Source: Heliopora coerulea (Eukaryota; Cnidaria; Anthozoa; Scleralcyonacea; Helioporidae). From it: a stretch of DNA of 64,000 bases. The stretch is from positions 2,921,001 through 2,985,000 of the forward strand of contig JASJOG010000014.1 in NCBI GenBank assembly GCA_030142905.1, written 5' to 3'. The stretch's first letter is position 1. Each line of letters begins with the position of its first letter. Below are positions 39,755 to 52,075 of the stretch, piece by piece. Under the pieces are notes generated by a model. It was not told the DNA's origin. It did no database searches and saw only the letters and a program-made list of their open reading frames with translations. A program made the position numbers and the translations under genes.

Positions 39755-41605
39755 GTATTGTCATATCTCTTATGAAAGATATCAAGAGACACTGGATAAA
39801 CAAGTGATAACTGGACGCAACAGCTCCTCAGCGTTCTCATAATACACCTTTGCATTTTATCAGTAAAATGCGTTTTGCCTCATTATTTGCGGCAACTTTT
39901 CTTACAAACATTATGTGGGGACGTTTTTCTTTCGTTTAAGAACTGCGTCACCATGAGACCCAGGCAGGGTTTCCCCCAAGCAATTTCAGAATATCGGCCC
40001 GTTGTGCTCACCCTCAAGAAAGCTTGTGTATAGCTATTCTATAAACTAAGAACGGGAAACACCTGGAGAGCCACTGTGCCCTGCTAATGGCTTGTTAACA
40101 ATCCCCAACCGTAATTTTGCTTGTTCCAATTTAAATGCCTGTGAGTTGAAGAAAGTACCCTTGTTCTGACTAAAAAAGCCTTCTGACTAAAGGTCCGTTT
40201 ACACGTGAGACTTTGCACGTTGCGATTTTCATCCTGGTGTATGTAATAAACTCATGACAGTCAACGTAGCAAGATATCCGCTTATGATTGGCTCGAGTTT
40301 ATCCTCGACATTCTGGTCAGTTAAACACATACTCCAAGATGTCAATCACAAGGCACAAAATCGCACGTATAAACAGCCCTTAGCTTAGGTAGGGTGCCCT
40401 TTTTCAGTCTTTGGGAAACGTTGCTAGGAGGGAACAAGTTTCTGGTTGGGTTTTGGGAAGATAGTTCAAATGAAATTAGCCTCAGCAACTTTACATGTAC
40501 GTTGCAGACGCTTATTGGGATGATAACGACCTCAGTAACAAAAGTTGGAAAAACGGCTTTATTGGCTAAATGTTAATGTATACGGAAAGAAAGAGCGTTT
40601 TACGACTCTTACGACGGAAGGTCTAGTTTAATTTTACTCCTGGCTGGAAAGGGTTGGAGAGCACGCTACAACCTTCAATGGTTCTCTCATTATTGACGCA
40701 TTGAATACACGTTTACTTTTCATTGCGTTTCTCTCTATGGAAAAGAATGTTCGCACACTTTAGTCGAAGCTGTTCTTTCACAGGCTCAAAAATCTGGAGT
40801 TGCAGCACAGCAAATCATGAACTTTTCTCATCAATGTATATGTTTTTTGTTGCGGTTTTAATGCTCCACTTGCTGTTTCGCTACTAGGCCCTCTAACCAT
40901 ATACCCTTTACTGTAGCTCGCAAAATAAATTTTACTCGAAAGGATTTTGCATTGATTAAATAATTTAAACATTGTTTAGAAAAATCTGAGATTTAGAGGG
41001 CAAACCTTAAGTGGACGGAATTGAAGGACCGGAGTTATAGGGTCATTGTTTAAAATACACTGTATATGCGCGATTTACCTTGTTCAACCTGCAGTCACTA
41101 GCAGAAAGCTTGTTACAAGTTTTTCAGTCACAAGTTTCAAAAACCTAGAGTCTTGTGTGACCAGCGGGTCGTGAACTTTGAGGCTTGGGGTCAGTTATGT
41201 GAAAAGTCTGTTAATATTGGAATTGGAAAAACTTTAGTTTAACAGGGGAGCCCATTCAGCCCGAAGGCTGGTATTCAGAGGGGCCCTGCATTTAAGAAGC
41301 TTAATTACATCAAACATTTAAGAATAACAAAAATTTTGTCCTATTCCATTTAAAAATTCTTTAGAAAGCAATGTACGAATTTGGATATGGTAATTTATAC
41401 AAAATCTAAATATAGATAAGTATTTCATAATAAAAATGTTTAAAAATCTTATCCTTAAAACTATGTAATGATAGCACGTTCTCTCTTTTTTAATACTTAA
41501 ATAAACGAAGTTTGTTTCTTTCTGTAAGAATTTCACCACACTCTCTTAGTTTACTTTATACTAAGAATAAATTAAGAAGCAACTGTAACTTGGCGACTTT
41601 TTTAG

Positions 41606-41821
41606 GTTGATTACCTCCAGCAGGCCAACAAAGACCTCGAAAAGAAGCTGAAAGAAACTCTAGGTCAAAAAGAGGCTCTAATGGCGAAAGTTACTGGCGT
41701 TAGGGAAGAGAATGAACAACTATTGGTCACGTTAAAGAAGCTTGACAGGAAGAAAAACGTTGCGGAAGAACAGAGGGATAAAGTTGCTACTATGGCAGTC
41801 AAAGATGCAGAAGATGCCAAG
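41606..41821 (+). CDS. CEP135: CEP135-like gene, coding exon 3
   Basis: This exon has 72 codons between acceptor TTTTTTTAG| and donor CCAAG|GTAAAT. It begins VDYLQQANKDLEKKLKE, directly joining the HLN(V/I)Q end of exon 2, as VDFLQQANKDLEKRI does in vertebrate CEP135. It is an uninterrupted coiled coil with heptads. Phase 0 at both ends. Confidence 0.92.
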
Positions 41822-42787
41822 GTAAATAATAGTAAAAGGTGAAGTTCTTCGAAAGAGCAACTTGGGTACTTATTGAAAGCCTTATTGTAAGTAGTTTCCT
41901 TAGGTCTAATGACTCACTTAAGCTCTTTTTCGTTTGTGAGATGTTGAGTAAGAAGCCGGTTGGAAAGTTAGAAATACTGTACAAGACGCCATCGTAGGAT
42001 CTTTCCTAAGCGCCATTTACCCAAGAAAGTTGTGGGCCAAGGAGTTTGTTCTGGTAGAACGTTCTTCGAATCCATTGTTTTTTGAAGTCAAGCATTTGTA
42101 ACCAAAGCGTATTGCGTTGAGGTATTTTATCATAATCGTTCTAGCACTAATTGTGTCGGAAACTCTCTAATTCTTTTGTTCCGGGATGGTCTTCACGTAA
42201 ATGTATGTTTCGGATTCAGTGGCGGCAACACAAGAGGACAGGTGGAGCATATGTCCCCTCTTGAAAATTATTACTACCCCCAAAGTGTATCGAAGGTTAC
42301 AGATTTGTATTTCTCTACTGCCATTTATGCATGGACTATGTATTTTAAACGAAAAGTGTGGGAGATTTTTAATCTGCTATAAATATTTTACTAGAATCAT
42401 TGTAGCTAAATATTCTATTATCCTAATGATTTTTTATTTCCCCCTCATCTTTGCCATATTTTCCAAGGGGCTGCACACCGTAAAATTCATTCCAGGAGAA
42501 CTATTGCATCCATATTCAGGATCGGGTGTGTACCGTTGTGTTGGTTGATGCGATTAGCCGTTACGTCCGAGCGCACGATCTGCCAGATCAAATCCACGAC
42601 TGATCTTTTGGGTTGCTTTTGTTTAAAACCTTTGCTTCTCTCAGAGAAGAAACTCCAGTGGTAATATATTGGCTGAATGTTAACGATATATCAGTGGTAC
42701 TGGTAATGAATCAGAAATTGGTTTGTTTGTACTGTGTGACTTTCTCTGTACCGGTACATTTGGATATTTGGTCTGCTGGGATTACAC

Positions 42788-43206
42788 CTTTTGCTGTTCA
42801 CTACCAGAAAGTATACTGTCATTAACGCTAACCTCAAACTCTAACGCAAAAATACGTTCATTTTATTCAATCGACATTCACTAACCTAGATACGCAACTA
42901 TTTGCATCAAAAGACATTCCGTAGCGGCAACAGACGACCATTAACACCATTCTACTATACATTAGGGCTAATAAAATTTCAATTACGCAAGAGAAATATC
43001 TTGCCTAATTGAAATTTTATTATCTCTATCGTATAGTAGAATGGTGTTAATGGTCGTCTGTTGGCGCTACAGAATGGCCTTCGATGCAAATGGTTGGGTA
43101 TCTACGCTAGCGAATGTCGATTGAATAAAATGAATATATTTCTGCGTTAATGAGTTTGAGGTTGGCGTTAATGATAGTATATTTTCTTGGAATGAACAGC
43201 AAAAGC
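42788..43206. repeat. Palindromic MITE, short version (419 bp, almost pure foldback)
   Basis: CTTTTGCTGTTCA at 42788 pairs with TGAACAGCAAAAG at 43193-43205, and nearly every base between is paired around a centre at about 42997 (AATTACGCAAG ... CTTGCCTAATT). It carries no coding. Intron 3 of the CEP135-like gene. Confidence 0.85.
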
Positions 43207-43558
43207 TATACCAGGAAAATCTTTGCTGCAAGACTGGTCATTCTCATCGACGGACTTAAGGCAATACGAATAATTCACTCTGGTATCCCAACAGGAACTA
43301 ACTTAATTTCGGTCAAGTTTCTAAAGATGGTTGCCGATCGCGGCTGCTCTTCATAAGTTCATCGGAAAAAGTCTCAATTTTTCCAATTCCAAAAGTGGAC
43401 AATCTTGTTTCAGAAATCGATATGCGGCCCATTTCGATCGTTCCTTCACTGTCTAAGTATGTGAAAAGTGGATACTCAAACAAACATAGAAATTTAGCGA
43501 TGTACGTTTTATCATGAGAGGGGTATATCCTGAATTGAGGTTGGAAAAGGAAGCAGTT

Positions 43559-45364
43559 GTAGGATGAATATTAACGCCCAGCTCAAAATTTGAATGTGAA
43601 TAGCCATAACAGGATAAAACACGACAAATAACAAAACATGTTAGTTTAAACAAGCTTTACTGACGTTTCGTTGCTAACGCGCAACATTTTCAAAGTAATA
43701 TAGATGATGGATAAGGTAAGGTTATAAATACGATATTTACAAGGTGTGAAAATTAATTAGCCAATGAGAGAGGAGAAAAGGTGTGAGAAAAGTAGAAGAG
43801 GAAGAGCGGAAGGAGAGAAGACTAATTAAAATAAGGCAAGCGGAACAGACCTGATGTTTTCATTAAGGGCAGGCTTAAATTTATCAATGAGTAAACTCTC
43901 CCGAATGAGTAACTCAAGGGGCGAGTTACCGGACGAAATAATAGAAAAGTCATCGGCGGAGGTGGTGTGATGAGAAGCTTTGGTGTGAGAAAGGATGCTA
44001 GACAGGCTAGTGTAAGATCTTTTCTTCCCCGTTAAAGGCGAGATTCCTAGGTATTCAGAGATGCGTGTGTGTAGAAGGCGTCGAGTTTGCCCTATATACG
44101 ATGCTCCGCAGCATCGACACGAGTATTGATAAACAACATGCGATCTCATTAATTTAGGAATACTATCCTTGAACCGGAAGAAACTAGACAGACGTTTGTT
44201 AGACTTAAAGATAACCCGTAGCTCAACTTGAGGAAAACAGGAGAGAAGTTTTGTTAACTGTGAACGGATTTGGAGGCAATGTTTCCCCCTAAATGGCATA
44301 GAAAAATAAATGATACGTTTCGAAACATCGTAATTTTTAGCGGAAACTGAAAAAACTTTATCAAGAAATTTACCAAAACAAAGGTCAAAGAAGGGAGTAG
44401 GATACCCATTGTTAGTGAGAAAATTTTTGGGCTTGATGACTTCCGAATGAAAGATGTGGTAGGAGGAGCATATCTTAAAATATCTGTCGAGAAGGGTGTA
44501 GACAAGTCCACGTTTAAATGAAAGTGGGATAAAGCTGTCAAAATTAGTAAAAAGTCCCGAAAAAGTAGGTTTACGATAAACCGAAGTGGAAAAACCGTTG
44601 TTACGTTCAATCAAAACGTCAAGAAATGGAAGAGTATTATTTACCTCAGCCTCGCTCGAAAATTTAATGCTGTTGCGCTGTGAATTTAAATAATCTAAAA
44701 AGGGCTTAACGTGATCGGGACAGCGAAATATAACACAGCAATCATCAACATAACGTCGATAAATTAACGGTTTAAAATCTCTAGGGCAGTTATCCAGCCA
44801 GACCTTTTCATAATAACATAAGAAAGTGTTGGCAAATGAAGAACCTAAGGGGGACCCCATAAAGTAAATGGTTTGAACCTGGGAGAATCGTAACATGTTT
44901 GAGGAAGTTGATCGTCCAGGTTAGTGTAGTCTTGAGAAAGACTGTTGGTTGAAGTGACTGACGTTTCGACAGCCTTAGCAGCGGTCATCTTCAGAGTCAA
45001 AAAAAAAAAAAAAGAAAAAAAAAGATGACTGCTGCTAAGGGGACCCCATAGCCACACCATCAACCTGTTCGTAGAGACGGCCATTAAAAAGAAAGTGACA
45101 ATTTTTAACAGCAAAATAAAGAAGTTTCCGAAATTGTGCGTGTGAGAAGCCCGAAAATTGTGTAGAAGAAGAGAAGAGCCTATTAATTATAATATCAATT
45201 GTTTCATCAATGGGGATATTGGTGAAAAGGGATGAGATGTCAAAGCTTGCCATAAAGACCTTGTTGGTGTCAAGATCAAGATTGCGAAGTTCTTCAACAA
45301 AAGAAAAAGTGTCAGTGATTGTATACTGACCTACAGAGATCTCACGCAAGTAAGAGACAAGATA
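43559..45364 (-). mobile_element. Penelope-like element, left arm of an inverted pair
   Basis: This arm is nearly identical to the reverse complement of 45477-47278. It contains RT and GIY-YIG coding on the minus strand and, at 44862-45038, a 177-bp insertion flanked by GGGGACCCCATA on both sides. The 3' side carries the GTTGC...GCAAC hairpin followed by GAAACGTCAGT. Confidence 0.9.
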
Positions 45365-45447
45365 TTTAGCAAGATTATAGGAATGGGTGCCCAAGGCAGA
45401 AAGAATAGGTCTTAGAGGGAGGTTAACTTTATGTACCTTAGGCAGTC
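43826..45447 (-). pseudogene. Penelope-like reverse transcriptase with GIY-YIG endonuclease, interrupted
   Basis: Reading leftwards from 45447, the frame carries the Penelope signature GLPKVHK, FDISSLFTNIP (palm motif A region), VDGVAMGSP (interrupted by the 177-bp insertion), then LGSSFANTF, YRRYVDD (catalytic), LPFLDVLIERNN and a C-terminal GIY-YIG nuclease core (YQYSCRCCGASYIGQTRRLLHTRISEYLG region, about 44035-44120). The end at 43826 is complete (VPLALF). The 5' part upstream of GLPKVHK is missing. Penelope elements use the GIY-YIG nuclease to nick target DNA for priming. Apart from the insertion the frame is open. Confidence 0.88.
44862..45038 (-). mobile_element. 177-bp insertion in the Penelope RT (left arm)
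   Basis: It is flanked by the 12-bp repeat GGGGACCCCATA and made of Penelope terminal-repeat sequence (TAAAGTAAATGGTTTGAACC...), the CTGAAGATGAC ... GTCGAAACGTCAGT segment and an A/G tract. The same piece is in the right arm and, in larger form, at 26045-26478. Confidence 0.8.
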
Positions 45448-45476
45448 CATATAATATATGTATGTATAATATATGT

Positions 45477-47011
45477 ATCTTGTCTCTTACTTGCGTGAGA
45501 TCTCTGTAGGTCAGTATACAATCACTGACACTTTTTCTTTTGTTGAAGAGCTTCGCAATCTTGATCTTGACACCAACAAGGTCTTTATGGCAAGCTTTGA
45601 CATCTCATCCCTTTTCACCAATATCCCCATTGATGAAACAATTGATATTATAATAGGCTCTTCTCTTCTTCTACACAATTTTCGGGCTTCTCACACGCAC
45701 AATTTCGGAAACTTCTTTATTTTGCTGTTAAAAATTGTCACTTTCTTTTTAATGGCCGTCTCTACGAACAGGTTGATGGTGTGGCTATGGGGTCCCCTTA
45801 GCAGCAGTCATCTTTTTTTTTCTTTTTTTTTTTTTTTTGACTCTGAAGATGACCGCTGCTAAGGCTGTCGAAACGTCAGTCACTTCAACCAACAGTCTTT
45901 CTCAAGACTACACTAACCTGGACGATCAACTTCCTCAAACATGTTACGATTCTCCCAGGTTCAAACCATTTACTTTATGGGGTCCCCCTTAGGTTCTTCA
46001 TTTGCCAACACTTTCTTATGTTATTATGAAAAGGTCTGGCTGGATAACTGCCCTAGAGATTTTAAACCGTTAATTTATCGACGTTATGTTGATGATTGCT
46101 GTGTTATATTTCGCTGTCCCGATCACGTTAAGCCCTTTTTAGATTATTTAAATTCACAGCGCAACAGCATTAAATTTTCGAGCGAGGCTGAGGTAAATAA
46201 TACTCTTCCATTTCTTGACGTTTTGATTGAACGTAACAACGGTTTTTCCACTTCGGTTTATCGTAAACCTACTTTTTCGGGACTTTTTACTAATTTTGAC
46301 AGCTTTATCCCACTTTCATTTAAACGTGGACTTGTCTACACCCTTCTCGACAGATATTTTAAGATATGCTCCTCCTACCACATCTTTCATTCGGAAGTCA
46401 TCAAGCCCAAAAATTTTCTCACTAACAATGGGTATCCTACTCCCTTCTTTGACCTTTGTCTTGGTAAATTTCTTGATAAAGTTTTTTCAGTTTCCGCTAA
46501 AAATTACGATGTTTCGAAACGTATCATTTATTTTTCTATACCATTTAGGGGGAAACATTGCCTCCAAATCCGTTCACAGTTAACAAAACTTCTCTCCTGT
46601 TTTCCTCAAGTTGAGCTACGGGTTATCTTTAAGTCTAACAAACGTCTGTCTAGTTTCTTCCGGTTCAAGGATAGTATTCCTAAATTAATGAGATCGCATG
46701 TTGTTTATCAATACTCGTGTCGATGCTGCGGAGCATCGTATATAGGGCAAACTCGACGCCTTCTACACACACGCATCTCTGAATACCTAGGAATCTCGCC
46801 TTTAACGGGGAAGAAAAGATCTTACACTAGCCTGTCTAGCATCCTTTCTCACACCAAAGCTTCTCATCACACCACCTCCGCCGATAACTTTTCTATTATT
46901 TCGTCCGGTAACTCGCCCCTTGAGTTACTCATTCGGGAGAGTTTACTCATTGATAAATTTAAGCCTGTCCTTAATGAAAACATCAGGTCTGTTCCGCTTG
47001 CCTTATTTTAA
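45477..47011 (+). pseudogene. Second copy of the Penelope-like RT/GIY-YIG frame, interrupted and frameshifted
   Basis: Plus-strand twin of 43826-45447. Differences are few, but a 4-bp loss near 45654 shifts the frame before the insertion point, and the 178-bp insertion separates the RT halves. The downstream half (45988-47011) is open and keeps YRRYVDD and the GIY-YIG motifs. It is 5'-truncated at 45477, later than its twin. Confidence 0.88.
45798..45975 (+). mobile_element. 178-bp insertion in the Penelope RT (right arm)
   Basis: Mirror of 44862-45038, flanked by TATGGGGTCCCC (45786-45797, 45976-45987). Since both arms share it, it inserted before the inverted duplication arose. Confidence 0.8.
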
Positions 47012-47522
47012 TTAGTCTTCTCTCCTTCCGCTCTTCATCTTCTACTTTTCTCACACCTTTTCTCCTCTCTCATTGGCTAATTAATTTTCACACCTTGTAA
47101 ATATCGTATTTATAACCTTACCTTATCCATCATCTATATTACTTTGAAAATGTTGCGCGTTAGCAACGAAACGTCAGTAAAGCTTGTTTAAACTAACATG
47201 TTTTGTTATTTGTCGTGTTTTATCCTGTTATGGCTATTCACATTCAAATTTTGAGCTGGGCGTTAATATTCATCCTACGACTACGATTCCCGCCTGGTAA
47301 ATCCTTGGTCAATATTTTAACGGAAAAGGAAGCAATCTAGAACTGTTTTTTATTGTGTGGTCTCTGAAAGGATACTTTCATAGAGAATGGTGGGAATGAT
47401 GATGATCCATCGCTAAGCTCGAGAACTTAGTCCATGAATTAAACCTAGACCAGGCCATAGGATTTCACGATAAAGATCGTTCTGACGTTACGACTCTGTT
47501 TAACGTACGAAAACTTCAAACT

Positions 47523-48281
47523 TTGTGTACGCTCTGTTTTCACTCGCTCGCCACTTGTACTACGAATGCAGCGTCGGGCTCAAACCGATTTGCCCCGTTG
47601 ACTACTGAAGAAACTGAGATCGACGAAGTCGAAATTGCCAGAGAAGCAGCTCCCACAAGAAAATTGAACGGGCAAAGTACTAACCAAAATCAAGTAAGTT
47701 CAAAAGCAACTTATCACAATGGTACCGCCGATACAAGAACAGAAGAGCGCAGAGTCCAAAGTACACCTACGGGCAGATCTACTGAGACAGTGGCTATCGT
47801 GGGAGATTCTATGATTAAACATCTTAACCCTAGAAAACTTCGAAATGCAACAAACAAGAGGATCAGCATTAAAACATTTCCCGGAGCTACAACCAACGAC
47901 TTGACCTACTATGTAAAACCGACACTGAAAACACAACCAAACAACGTTGTAATACACGTCGGAACAAACGATTTGAAGAAAGGACCACCAGAAAATGTTA
48001 TTAATTCAGTGGTCAAGCTCGGAAAAAGCATAACGCAGGATTTGGAAAGCGTTAATCTTATCTTTTCATCTGTAATCACCAGGACGGACGACTCTAACAT
48101 GACTGAAAAGGTAAAGCAATACAACAATATGCTAACAGAAGTATGTTCACAACATCGCTGGGGCCTAATACATAATACCAATATTAATAGTGCATGTCTT
48201 AACCAATATGGTTTGCATTTAAATCATAAAGGATCCGCATTACTCGCAACAAACATTAAAAACTTTCTAAACAGATCTTGA
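47523..48281 (+). CDS. LINE ORF1 with SGNH-hydrolase-like domain
   Basis: The frame is open without a clear ATG at its start (the first usable codon is TTG at 47523), so the N-terminus may be lost. After a polar region of about 90 residues, the SGNH/GDSL esterase-like domain shows VAIVGDSMIKHL (nucleophile block GDS), VVIHVGTNDL (block III GxND) and QYGLHLNHKGSALL (block V, D/HxxH-like). Esterase-type ORF1 proteins are known in CR1-like LINEs, where they coat RNA and perhaps bind lipid. It ends 170 bases before ORF2. Confidence 0.82.
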   Translation: MCTLCFHSLATCTTNAASGSNRFAPLTTEETEIDEVEIAREAAPTRKLNGQSTNQNQVSSKATYHNGTADTRTEERRVQSTPTGRSTETVAIVGDSMIKHLNPRKLRNATNKRISIKTFPGATTNDLTYYVKPTLKTQPNNVVIHVGTNDLKKGPPENVINSVVKLGKSITQDLESVNLIFSSVITRTDDSNMTEKVKQYNNMLTEVCSQHRWGLIHNTNINSACLNQYGLHLNHKGSALLATNIKNFLNRS

Positions 48282-48452
48282 CTATATGTAAATACACCTG
48301 ATGTATTGCTTGATTCGATCGATGACTCTGGTGCAGCTACTACGTATAGCCAAGGTAACCCCTACCCAAAACTTAAAGGTTTTTCTATTGCACAACTGAA
48401 TATTACTTCTTTGATAAAACACATTTAAGAACTCCGAATCTTTATAACTAAA

Positions 48453-50128
48453 ATGCCTTTCGACATATTATGCATTAATGAAACAAGGCTTGACAAAACA
48501 ATTAAAGACTCGGAGGTAGAAATTCAAGGGTACAGTTTAATAAGACGTGACAGAAATAGAAATGGTGGGGGAGTAGCAATCTATGTACGCAACATTATAC
48601 CATATGTGGAAAGGATAACATTGATCCCAGAAAATGTTGAGGCAGTTTGTATTGAAATAAAAAAACCTAATGCTAAGCCAGTAATTATTTCGACGTGGTA
48701 TCGACCACCAAATTCTAATTCCGAAATTCTTGATTGCTTTGAAATTTATCTACAAAATATCGACAAAGAGAACAAAAAAACTATAATAACTGGAGACTTC
48801 AATATAGATTTATTGCCTAACGATACTCAAGACAGTAAGTCAAAACGGTTCCTGGAACTGTTAAATACATATCAATTATCGCAACTTATAAATAAACCCA
48901 CCCGAATAACTGAGTCAACAAAGACGCTATTAGATCTGATAATCTGCAAAACTGACGATTTAAAAACTATTGCAATGGACGTTGTTGACCTAGGTATAAG
49001 TGACCATAACCTGGTTTATATTTGCAGAAAAGTCGGAATTCCTAAAAGAAAACCCAAAACCATTGAGACAAGGCAATATCATAAATTAAATCCCGAAAAA
49101 TTTCAAAATGACTTAAAACAAGCATTTTCACAATTTCAAGGATATTCAGACCCAAACATAGCCTTACAAGAATGGAACAAAATATTTTTGCTAATAGCTG
49201 ATGTAAACGCGCCACTACGGACAAGGAAAGTGAGAAGCGATCGACAACCATGGATGACAAATGAAATTAAAAAACTGAGTTTCCATAGAGATTACTTAAA
49301 GAAAAAAGCAGTCATGTTAAACTCTTCCGCTTATTATAATTCATATAAGGAATGCAGAAACCAAGTTACTAAGCTTATTAAAAATGCGAAAACTCAATAC
49401 TTTAAAACTAATATTGAAAACAGTAAAAATTCTAAAGAAAGCTGGGACCTTATAAACAAATTACTTAATGGAACGACTAAAACTAACACCATTAACAATA
49501 TTAAATCTGGAGACCAAAACATCACAGACGCTGTTAACATAGCAAACACATTTAATAACTTTTTTGCGGAAATAGGACCCAATCTTGCCTCAGACATTCC
49601 TTTAACAGATACAGACCCAACACAATTCATCCAGCCTTGTCGATCGGAATTCGCTTTAAGCACATTAACTAAGGCGAACTTAAGTCAAATAATTGGCAAA
49701 ATCAACTTAAATAAAGCACCAGGATTAGATAAAATTTCAAACAAACTAATAAAATTAGCTGGAGAAGCCATATACGACTCTTTATTACTTATTTTTAATC
49801 TTGTACTGGACACTGGTGTCTTCCCTGACGATTTGAAACTTGCTAAGATAACACCAATTTACAAGGAAGGAGACAAGACTAAATGTGGAAACTTTCGGCC
49901 TATATCTGTTATTCCTGCAGTTGCAAAAATCCTAGAAAAACTTATTTACGACCAATTAAGCTCGTACATTAACGAAAATGACATTATTTGTAAACAGCAA
50001 GCAGGGTTTCGGCCAAACCATTCCACAGAAACTGCACTTCTAAATTGTACAAACCAATGGTTGTTAAATATGGACAAGGGTCTGATTGACGGAGTCCTCT
50101 TTTTAGATTTTAAAAAAGCATTCGACAC
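48453..50128 (+). pseudogene. LINE ORF2, 5' part: AP endonuclease and first half of RT
   Basis: ATG at 48453. The endonuclease shows INETRLD, GGGVAIYVR, WYRPPNS, ITGDFNIDLL and GISDHNLVY, with the catalytic Asp/Asn and His visible. The RT starts with LNKAPGLDKISNKL, then ITPIYKEGDKTKCGNFRPIS, QAGFRPNHSTETALL and LFLDFKKAFDT (motif A), where the hAT element cuts it at 50128. The reading frame is otherwise open, so the LINE was intact or nearly so before the insertion. Confidence 0.9.
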
Positions 50129-50858
50129 TAGGGTGAGGCGTTTAACCCGGTTAACCGGAAGGAATCGGTTATTTTTACAGATTAGTTTCACGAGTCTTCT
50201 TAATATCAAATAGTGGACTAACCGAAATAACCAAAAAACCGATTCAAAATTTAAAGACAAACAAGCGTGCTACATGTGATTGACACCAAACTATAAGCAA
50301 ACTACAAAAATGACTGATGATTAAGCGATTGCACGCATTTAGATAGCTCAATGCGAGAATAGCGCTGCGAGTGTTCGAAGCGAAGACGAGTGAGCAGACA
50401 AGAAGGTTATTAAAGTGTGTGACTCATCGCTTAACAAGTCGACCGCGAAATATCCTGTTATTGACTGCGTTGAAGATCCGTTGAAGTAGTGGCAACGACA
50501 CGAACTTGAACTTCCGCTTTTAAGCCAACTCGCCAAGAGATATTTGAGCATTCAGGCTTCAAGTTCTCCATCGGAACGTCTATTTAGCAAGGCAGGGCTT
50601 GTCAGCACTCCCGCAAGAGCACAGTTGAAACCTGAAAAGGTTGACACGCTCGTCTTTTTAGCCGAAAACTTATAAACAATCATTCATAGTGCACATAACT
50701 AGTAAAGAAACTACTTTCATATAAATATAATTATGATAACACACAAGACTCGTGGTTTATTTTGGTCACAATAATTTAATTGATCAAAAGACTCGGTTAT
50801 GTCGGTTATTTCGTGACGGTTTTCGGTTTCGGTTTTTTTACAAAACCGCCTCACCCTA
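50129..50858 (+). mobile_element. hAT transposon, internally deleted (730 bp)
   Basis: The inverted ends TAGGGTGAGGCG and CGCCTCACCCTA are flanked by a perfect 8-bp duplication TTCGACAC (50121-50128 and 50859-50866), the hAT hallmark. The element has lost most of its transposase and keeps only the C-terminal dimerisation region. Confidence 0.95.
50420..50674 (+). pseudogene. hAT transposase C-terminal dimerisation fragment
   Basis: Before a TAA at about 50672-50674 the frame reads LAKRYLSIQASSSPSERLFSKAG and ends with VDTLVFLAENL. The A-SS-x-SERLFS-x-AG block is diagnostic of the hAT dimerisation domain. The N-terminal DNA-binding and catalytic parts are absent. No function on its own. Confidence 0.85.
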
Positions 50859-51953
50859 TTCGACACCGTTGACCATTCTATTCTTTTGCAAAAACTTCAA
50901 CACTACGGAATAAAGGGGACAGCTTTAAAACTTCTTACATCGTATCTGTATAACAGGAAACAAGTTTGCGTAGTTAATAACGTGAAGTCAGAGCAAAAAT
51001 TAGTCCAAAGTGGGGTACCACAAGGCTCCAACTTGGGACCTTTACTATTTTCATTATACATAAATGACTTACCAAATTGCCTTGAGCATACACAAGCATA
51101 CATGTTTGCTGACGATCCTAATCTATCATGTACAGGAAAGACCTTAACTGAAATCGAAAACAAATTAAACGCTGACTTGTTTCATGTTAGCAAATGGTTG
51201 GAAGCTAATAAGTTAACATTGAACACCAAGAAAACCGAATTTATGTTAATAGCCTCAAACAGAAAACTTAATCAATCTTCTGCTGATCCCCGAATATTAA
51301 TAAATGGTTCCAATATTAAACAAGTTAAACATAAGAAAACTTTAGGTATTATAATTGATAACGAATTGAAGTGGACGGAACATATTGAAGAACAATGCAA
51401 AAAACTTTCGAGTGCTATAGCCCTACTTAGAAAGGCAAAGCCATATATACCTCACAACGACCTAATTTGTATGTACAACTCTCTGGTACTCCCCTACTTT
51501 ACATATTGCTCAACAGTCTGGAACGACGGAAACAAGGCAAATTTAGAAAAGCTCAAGAAAATGCAAAAACGAGCTGCTCGTACAATAACTGGCTCAAATT
51601 ATCAGATAAGATCAAAAACAATTTTCCGGACCTTAGGGTGGAGCCCAATAGAAAATATTCTTAAAAGAAGAGAGCTTCTAACCACGTTTAAAGCTGTCCG
51701 TAGCATTGCACCAGAGTACATCTGTGACATGTTTACATACTGCGATAATATTTATCATCAAACGCGTAGCAATAGGCGTAAGCTACTTCTTGAGAAACCT
51801 AACAGATCTTTTATGAAAAAATCATTTTCGTACCGAGGAGCTTATGCCTGGAATACATTACCCAACGAAATTTTAGATATTCATGAGCAACTGTCTGCAT
51901 ATTCTTTCAAAGCAGTCCTTACTAAACACTTACATCGACCAAGAGACTGCTAA
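50859..51953 (+). pseudogene. LINE ORF2, 3' part: second half of RT
   Basis: Directly after the hAT duplication the frame resumes FDTVDHSILLQKL, then SGVPQGSNLGPLLF (motif B), YMFADDPNL (catalytic FADD) and LNTKKTEFM. The connection domain runs to DC-stop at 51953, with the usual Trp-rich AYAWNTLP near the end. It is in the same phase as 48453-50128, so only the hAT insertion breaks ORF2. Confidence 0.9.
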
Positions 51954-52075
51954 CATTGTTGTATGATACTGATTTTTGTAAATATTCTTTCTTCTTTTAA
52001 ACAACCCCTTTAAAAGCAGCAATTAAGCTGAAGGGTTATTGTTTGTAAATAAGTTTTTAATAATAATAATAAAAC

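Larger units (their letters stand above)
45477..47278 (+). mobile_element. Penelope-like element, right arm of an inverted pair
   Basis: Mirror of 43559-45364 with a four-base deletion at about 45654 (frameshift) and a few substitutions. It carries the same insertion (45798-45975, flanked by TATGGGGTCCCC). Confidence 0.9.
47290..52075 (+). mobile_element. CR1/L2-like LINE, interrupted by a hAT element
   Basis: ORF1 has a SGNH-esterase-like domain and ORF2 an AP endonuclease plus reverse transcriptase. The 3' end is an AAT microsatellite (52058-52072) after TTTGTAAATAAG. A 730-bp hAT element sits in ORF2 at 50129-50858. The 5' boundary is taken just beyond the Penelope palindrome and is approximate. 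Confidence 0.88.

Noticed and set aside
47143..47180. Canonical active hammerhead ribozyme
   Set aside because: The stem and GAAAC are present, but the CUGANGA core is not intact. Reported only as a motif to test.
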